DNA from: Mesostigma viride
Taxonomy: Eukaryota; Streptophyta; Mesostigmatophyceae; Mesostigmatales; Mesostigmataceae
Reading direction: 5' to 3'
Length of the DNA stretch: 64,000 bases
Assembly (NCBI GenBank): GCA_009746045.1
Contig: RPFO01000175.1
Span: forward strand, 5,665,414-5,729,413
A program made the translations under genes and the position numbers. The notes beneath the pieces were generated by a model that had not been told where the DNA came from, searched no databases, and was given only the letters and a program-made list of their open reading frames with translations. Below, piece by piece: positions 59,691-64,000 of the stretch (position 1 is its first letter; the number at the start of each line of letters is the position of its first letter).

Positions 59691-59691
59691 T

Positions 59692-60170
59692 TAATCTCAG
59701 CAGAGAGCAGCTCTCTGCATGGGCACAGCATAACTATGTAGATAAAGCTAGGCATCATCTGGCCAGACAAGTAGAGGGGGCAGTACGTGCGAGGTCCCGT
59801 GAAAACATGCAACAACGACACGCACGACACGAGGATCTGATAAATTCTGGAGTGTGGCACATTATTATAGCCACACATGTACATGGCTAAGTGAGACTCG
59901 TGAATCAGCTGCACTGCATGGTATAGAGCCTGTAGGAGGCTTGCATGTACATGGCCACGCCTATCTATTCTACACTGACTACTGCTGTAAATTCCCCTAA
60001 GCTGGGGCGTCTGGAGTCCTTGGGGCCGCGGGGGTCGCGTGCCAGGGCTTGTGGCCGACGTAGATGGCCGCCCCCTTCCAGTACACCGGCTGCCCCGCCT
60101 TGGTCTGCCGGAGCGCTGGAGGTAGGTCGGCCATAGCTCCCGTCGCCGTTGTTGCTGCGCCAGGGTCAAG
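59692..60170 (-). mobile_element. Rearranged ORF1-type retroelement fragment
   Basis: Minus-strand 3' UTR and the end of ORF1 (stop about 59998; GQPVYWKGAAIYVG-type codons around 60060-60100). An unrelated 80-bp stretch (about 59766-59848) replaces part of the UTR. Lacks the hairpin and tail; TTAATTAA at 59686 marks the junction. Confidence 0.7.
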
Positions 60171-60186
60171 TGTTACCTGAAACTAT

Positions 60187-60725
60187 TAATTGGGACATTA
60201 AACTCCATTGGGAGTATCTGTAGTACATAGCCCAGAGAAGGGGCATATGGCCTATAATGCATTCTAAGCTACTTCCGGCAAGGGTAAGAATGTAAACGAC
60301 ACTTGCTTTAGGTGCACCAGGGCACAGTGCACCCTCATGATCTATCACGCTATGCCCAGCTATAAGGGGGAGTGCCTGATCAGAATAAGGGGGAGCATGT
60401 CATGTGGGGGAATGAAGATCATCATAGCTATACAAACAAAAGCTAGAGCGTGGCATCTCAGCAGAGAGCAGCTCTCTGCATGGGCACAGCATATTAACTA
60501 AATAAAACTAGGCATCATCTGGAGTGTGGCACATCATAGGCACACATGTACATGGCTAAATAATGCGCGTGGCTCAGCTGGTATAGTGCCTGTAGGAGGC
60601 GTACATGTACATGGCCACGGTCTATCTATTCTACACTAGTTACTACTGATGTGTTCCCCTAAGCTGGGGCGTCTGGAGTCGCTGGGGCCGCGGCGGTCGA
60701 GGGGGTCGCGTGCCAGGGCTTGTGG
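60187..60725 (-). mobile_element. 539-bp truncated ORF1-type copy with 11-bp target-site duplication
   Basis: Minus-strand 3' end with hairpin ACTCCCAATGGAGT and short ATTAATT tail at 60187, through the 3' UTR to the last ORF1 codons. Flanked by CCTGAAACTAT at 60176-60186 and 60726-60736. A duplicated AGTGCCTGATCAGAATAAGG-type segment near 60370 is an internal variation. Confidence 0.9.
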
Positions 60726-60867
60726 CCTGAAACTATATGCCTACGCGTGCCAAATCAGAATATGCCTACGTACCATGCTTTTTATATTTCCTAGGACCCA
60801 CAGTTGGGGGGTCGTAGTCTTTGACAATGTACGTCCGGGCAAACGATCCTTATCCTGCATTATATTT

Positions 60868-60925
60868 AATTAATTAATTAAAAACTCGTCAACTGGGGAG
60901 TCACGGAGCACCGAAGTGCTTTTAA
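60868..60925 (-). mobile_element. Very short retroelement 3' end
   Basis: TTAATTAATTAATTAA followed by ACTCGTCAACTGGGGAGTC and ACGGAGCACCGAAGTGC on the plus strand: a rearranged relative of the hairpin/tail of the 53.4-57.8 kb LINE. No target duplication assigned. Confidence 0.5.
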
Positions 60926-61239
60926 TTAATCCCTGCATGCATGTGCACAACAGGAAGGAAGGGCAGAGACCCCGGCCTTTCCCCTTCAAGCCAGAGGCAT
61001 ATGCCACAGCGGCTGTCGGACACGCCATAGACGATCCGGCAAGTGCTGTGGGTGCAATAAGACCCATGTGAGCATATCCTCAATAACAAGTAGCGTGGGC
61101 AAGTAATCTGATCATAGCTGAATCTTACCCTGCATATCCGACCATATCTGCGTAAGAGGGGTTGAGTGGATGCCAAAGATACATATAGAATAGTGGGCAC
61201 CCTTTGTTCACCAGAACATACAACAAAGTACCCCATGAC

Positions 61240-63249
61240 ACCATGCCACGAGCCACGAGGTAGCCATGGCTGACGGCGGCGCTCATAACTGTCACGTTTG
61301 AGCACCAAAATTAGCCGTGAATATCACAATCGATGCGTCTTTCTACGACGCACATGCTGCTATAATTTTCCGAAGCTATTACGCAATATACGATGAGCAA
61401 ACGCCTCTCGACGAATCGCAGTTTGGAAACTGCGATGAGCCAAGCAAATGCGCCTGCAGCTCCGGCTGCAGCTTCGCCTCCCGGCCTCGCAGGCCACGGT
61501 GACCCTAGCCAAGCGTTAGTGGTTCACTCCTCCGCGGCCTCGCCATCGGCATCGCCAGTTCTAACCTAAACGCAGCCGCTCATCCTTTCCACGCGAACCG
61601 CGTTTCAAGCTAAAAACCTTCAATGTCGACGATTACGACTGGTACAACATTGCCCCGTGCACTGCTCTGGAGTGCATTTTCTTCGGGGATTACGCCTCGC
61701 TCCTTGAGCTGTGCCTCCACCTTCACAGCATCAATCGCCTTCTCGAGCCCGATGGCCGCAGGCTTCAATGCCGAGATCTGCTGCTGACGAGCCTCCACTA
61801 CAACCGGCCTGACCTTCAGCATCTGATTCTCTGCTCACTCCTCCAGAAGTCTGACGGCGAGATCTGGTCCCCCACCATCTCCGCAGCCACATTCCGTTCC
61901 ATCCTCACGGAAGCCTTTCAGCAGCACGTGACCCCCCTTGAGCACTGCCGACCGGTAGCAGCAATCGGTGGCACGCTGACTGCTGAACTTCCTCATGTGC
62001 ATTTCCACCGCCGTCGCCTCCACCTCCACTGCCACCTCCACCTCCACCGCCGACATCAAAGCCCAGCTCCTCGACATTGACCAGCGCCTTAAGACAATGC
62101 AATCGCCATCGAGGTCCTGCAAAACACCGCAGGCCTCACCGCCCAGGCGGTGAAGGAAATTGCCGCCAAGCCGGCCCCTGCTGGCCTGGCCGGCGATGCT
62201 CCTCCCATCACAACCTGGGCGGACATGCTCCGAAGCAACATACCACCTCCACCACCTCCGCCGTCGCAGCCCAGCTCCAGCGGCAGACGCTTGACCTCCG
62301 CGAGGAGGCCGAGCTCGCCAAGCGCAGCCTCAACGCCATACTCAAGAACTTCGACATGGAGGAAGGTGAGAATTCCGAGAAGCTTGCGTGCACGTGCGTT
62401 TGAGAGCAAAATCCTTGCACGCATGGGCCCTCTTGGTGAGATTAAGCTGACCGCCCACCGCCTCCCCCGCGCGCGGGGTAAGGCAGGCCGGGGCGCCTTC
62501 GCTTCTTCTCATCTTTGAGAGCCCAGCGGACAAGATTTCGTTTCTCCGACGCCTCAAGCGGCTCGAGAAGACTCCCTTCACCGTGGACGACGACTTGACC
62601 CTGGCGCAGCAACAACGGCGACGGGAGCTATGGCCGACCTACCTCCAGCTCCGGCAGACCAAGGCGGGCCACCCGGTGTACTGGAAGGGGGCGGCCACCT
62701 ACGTCGGCCACAAGCCCTGGCACGCGCCCCCCTCGACCACCGCGGCCCCAGCCGGACTCCAGAAGCCCCAGCCTAGGGGAATACAGTAGCAGTACGTAGT
62801 GTAGAATAGTTAGACAGTGGCCTTGTACATGCCCGCCTACTACAGGCACTATACCAGCTGAGGCCTAGCCTTTTTAGTCATGTACATGTGTGCCTATGCT
62901 GAGCCACCCTCCAGATGATGCCTAGCTTTATTTAATTATGCCGTGCCCATGCAGGGAGTAACTCTCTGCTGAGACGCCATGCCCTAGCTTTTGTATAGCT
63001 ATGCTGATCTTCCCCCCCATGACAGGCTCCCCCTTAGCTGGGCATAGCTTGAACATCATGCATGGGGCTGCAAGTGCCATGGTGCACCTAGAGCAAGGGT
63101 CGTTTACATTCCCACCCTTGCAGGAAGTAGCTTAGAATGTATGATAGGCCATATGCCCCTTCTCTGGGCTATGTGCTACATATACTCCCAACGGAGTTAT
63201 GTTCCTAATTAATTAATTAATTAATTAATTAATTACTTAATTAATTAAT
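61240..63249 (+). mobile_element. Near-full-length ORF1-type retroelement
   Basis: 5' leader from about 61240 (GCCACGAGCCACGAGGTAGC, shared with 7260), ORF1 start at 61393, 3' UTR from 62790 and hairpin ACTCCCAACGGAGT at about 63186-63199, ending in a (TTAA)n tail at 63210-63249. The total of 2.0 kb contains no endonuclease or reverse transcriptase, so this is the best evidence for an ORF1-only element. Confidence 0.85.
61393..62789 (+). pseudogene. ORF1 of the retroelement, frameshifted
   Basis: Starts MSKRLSTNRSLETAMSQAN, Ala/Pro-rich, with a TAA at about 61567. The conserved KTFNVDDYDWYNIAPCTALE block aligns to YDFDASQPGYYFDKLTPDRI at 7642. Later frames give VLQNTAGLTAQAVKEIAAKP, the coiled coil RQTLDLREEAELAKR, LARMGPLGEIKLTAHRLP and LAQQQRRRELWPTYLQLR with VYWKGAATYVGHKPW. 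Several single-base shifts and stops. Confidence 0.7.
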
Positions 63250-64000
63250 ACAACAAAGAAGCAATCTATTTGATAAAATCTAAATTCTACAGTAAGAACA
63301 CAAACGAGGAAAGCCGTGATGCAACTGTCTTGAGTGAGACAACTATTCGATCTGATCAATCACCACACCATATTTTGACAAATCATGTGAGGGCTCAAAG
63401 AATTCTTTGGCCGGGGTCGATGCCTGACTGATAAGCATCCTCAATTAAGATGCTGACAAAATCACTACCCATTATTTAACAAATATCATCAAAACAACGG
63501 CACTAATTGAGTGAGACATGTATATAACCCTGGTTGTCTCCTTGATAAAGCCTTTGCCATGCACAGTGCCCAGTCACTCACAAGTCCGCACGGTGCCTAT
63601 AGCCAGTTAGCCACTCATCTAACCAAAGTAAGAAGTATCTGCTAGCTGGTGATCTCGAAATGTGGCAGGAGAATCTATGTACATTGCGATGGCCAAGCCT
63701 GCTTGACAGGCCGTCCACCTATGTGTACATCAGTGGATCCAGCACAAGGGACCTCGTTAAATCCTTTCAGTTTACTGATGGTTACAATGGAGGCAAAAAA
63801 TAATGCGGCCATGGCCAGTACTTCGTCCCAAGACCATAACAGACCAACAAAATAACAATAAGTGAGAACAAAAACAAATAATAACAGAACAGGAATTTTA
63901 CAAAAGCAACAAGTCCGCTCACAAGCTCATCAATTGGGTTGTTAGTCCAGAGACAACCAAAAGCGCAAAACATATACGAGCGTCCGCAGCTGAGCGGCCA
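63250..64000. other. AT-rich stretch, no gene seen
   Basis: Contains CTGGTTGTCTCCTTGATAAA at 63530-63549, the reverse complement of the TATCAAGGAGACAACCA edge motif of the dispersed repeat at 50.4/50.8 kb. Only short ORFs without recognisable products. Confidence 0.5.

Overview
The window is nuclear DNA from a eukaryote, most probably a green alga. The evidence is GT-AG introns with GC-rich, strongly codon-biased exons, a tryptophan synthase beta gene with an N-terminal transit-peptide-like extension, an interstitial block of plant/algal-type TTTAGGG repeats, APE-type non-LTR retrotransposons, and one exon that looks like the C-terminal end of a class A penicillin-binding protein (a plastid peptidoglycan enzyme kept by some prasinophytes, streptophytes and mosses). 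The species is not determined from the sequence. No rRNA, tRNA or CRISPR was recognised.

Layout. 1-5.6 kb: a tandem repeat, the PBP-like exon, and a phase-consistent three-exon 3' end of a basic, charged protein (possibly the same gene). 6-16 kb: nested retroelements. One ORF1-type element (about 7.24-13.1 kb) is split by an unclassified 1.8-kb insertion and by a TTAA-flanked piggyBac-like non-autonomous element; other copies lie on both sides. 16.2-18.2 kb (minus): an intact two-exon MYND zinc-finger/armadillo-like gene. 18.5-22 kb: dispersed repeat, two frameshifted PHD-finger copies, a broken unknown ORF and a twin-hairpin tandem repeat. 22.7-40.7 kb (minus): one gene of at least 15 short exons whose splice phases join, with introns filled by minisatellites, microsatellites and the telomere-like block. 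43.0-50.2 kb (plus): a complete eight-exon tryptophan synthase beta gene, divergent from the previous gene. 50.8-63.3 kb: LINE fragments (endonuclease, reverse transcriptase), severely truncated copies with target-site duplications, and ORF1-only retroelement copies.

The most unusual signal is shared by three unrelated genes. Short stretches of exon next to a splice site, together with the splice site, have been copied into the adjacent intron, from one extra copy up to minisatellites of dozens of copies, so that introns carry many decoy 5' (sometimes 3') splice sites. The second theme is a retroelement network: at least three families, including ORF1-only elements with no visible reverse transcriptase, end in the same short hairpin (CTCCC-AAC-GGGAG type) followed by TTAA/TTTAA repeats, which suggests shared 3'-end recognition and mobilisation in trans.
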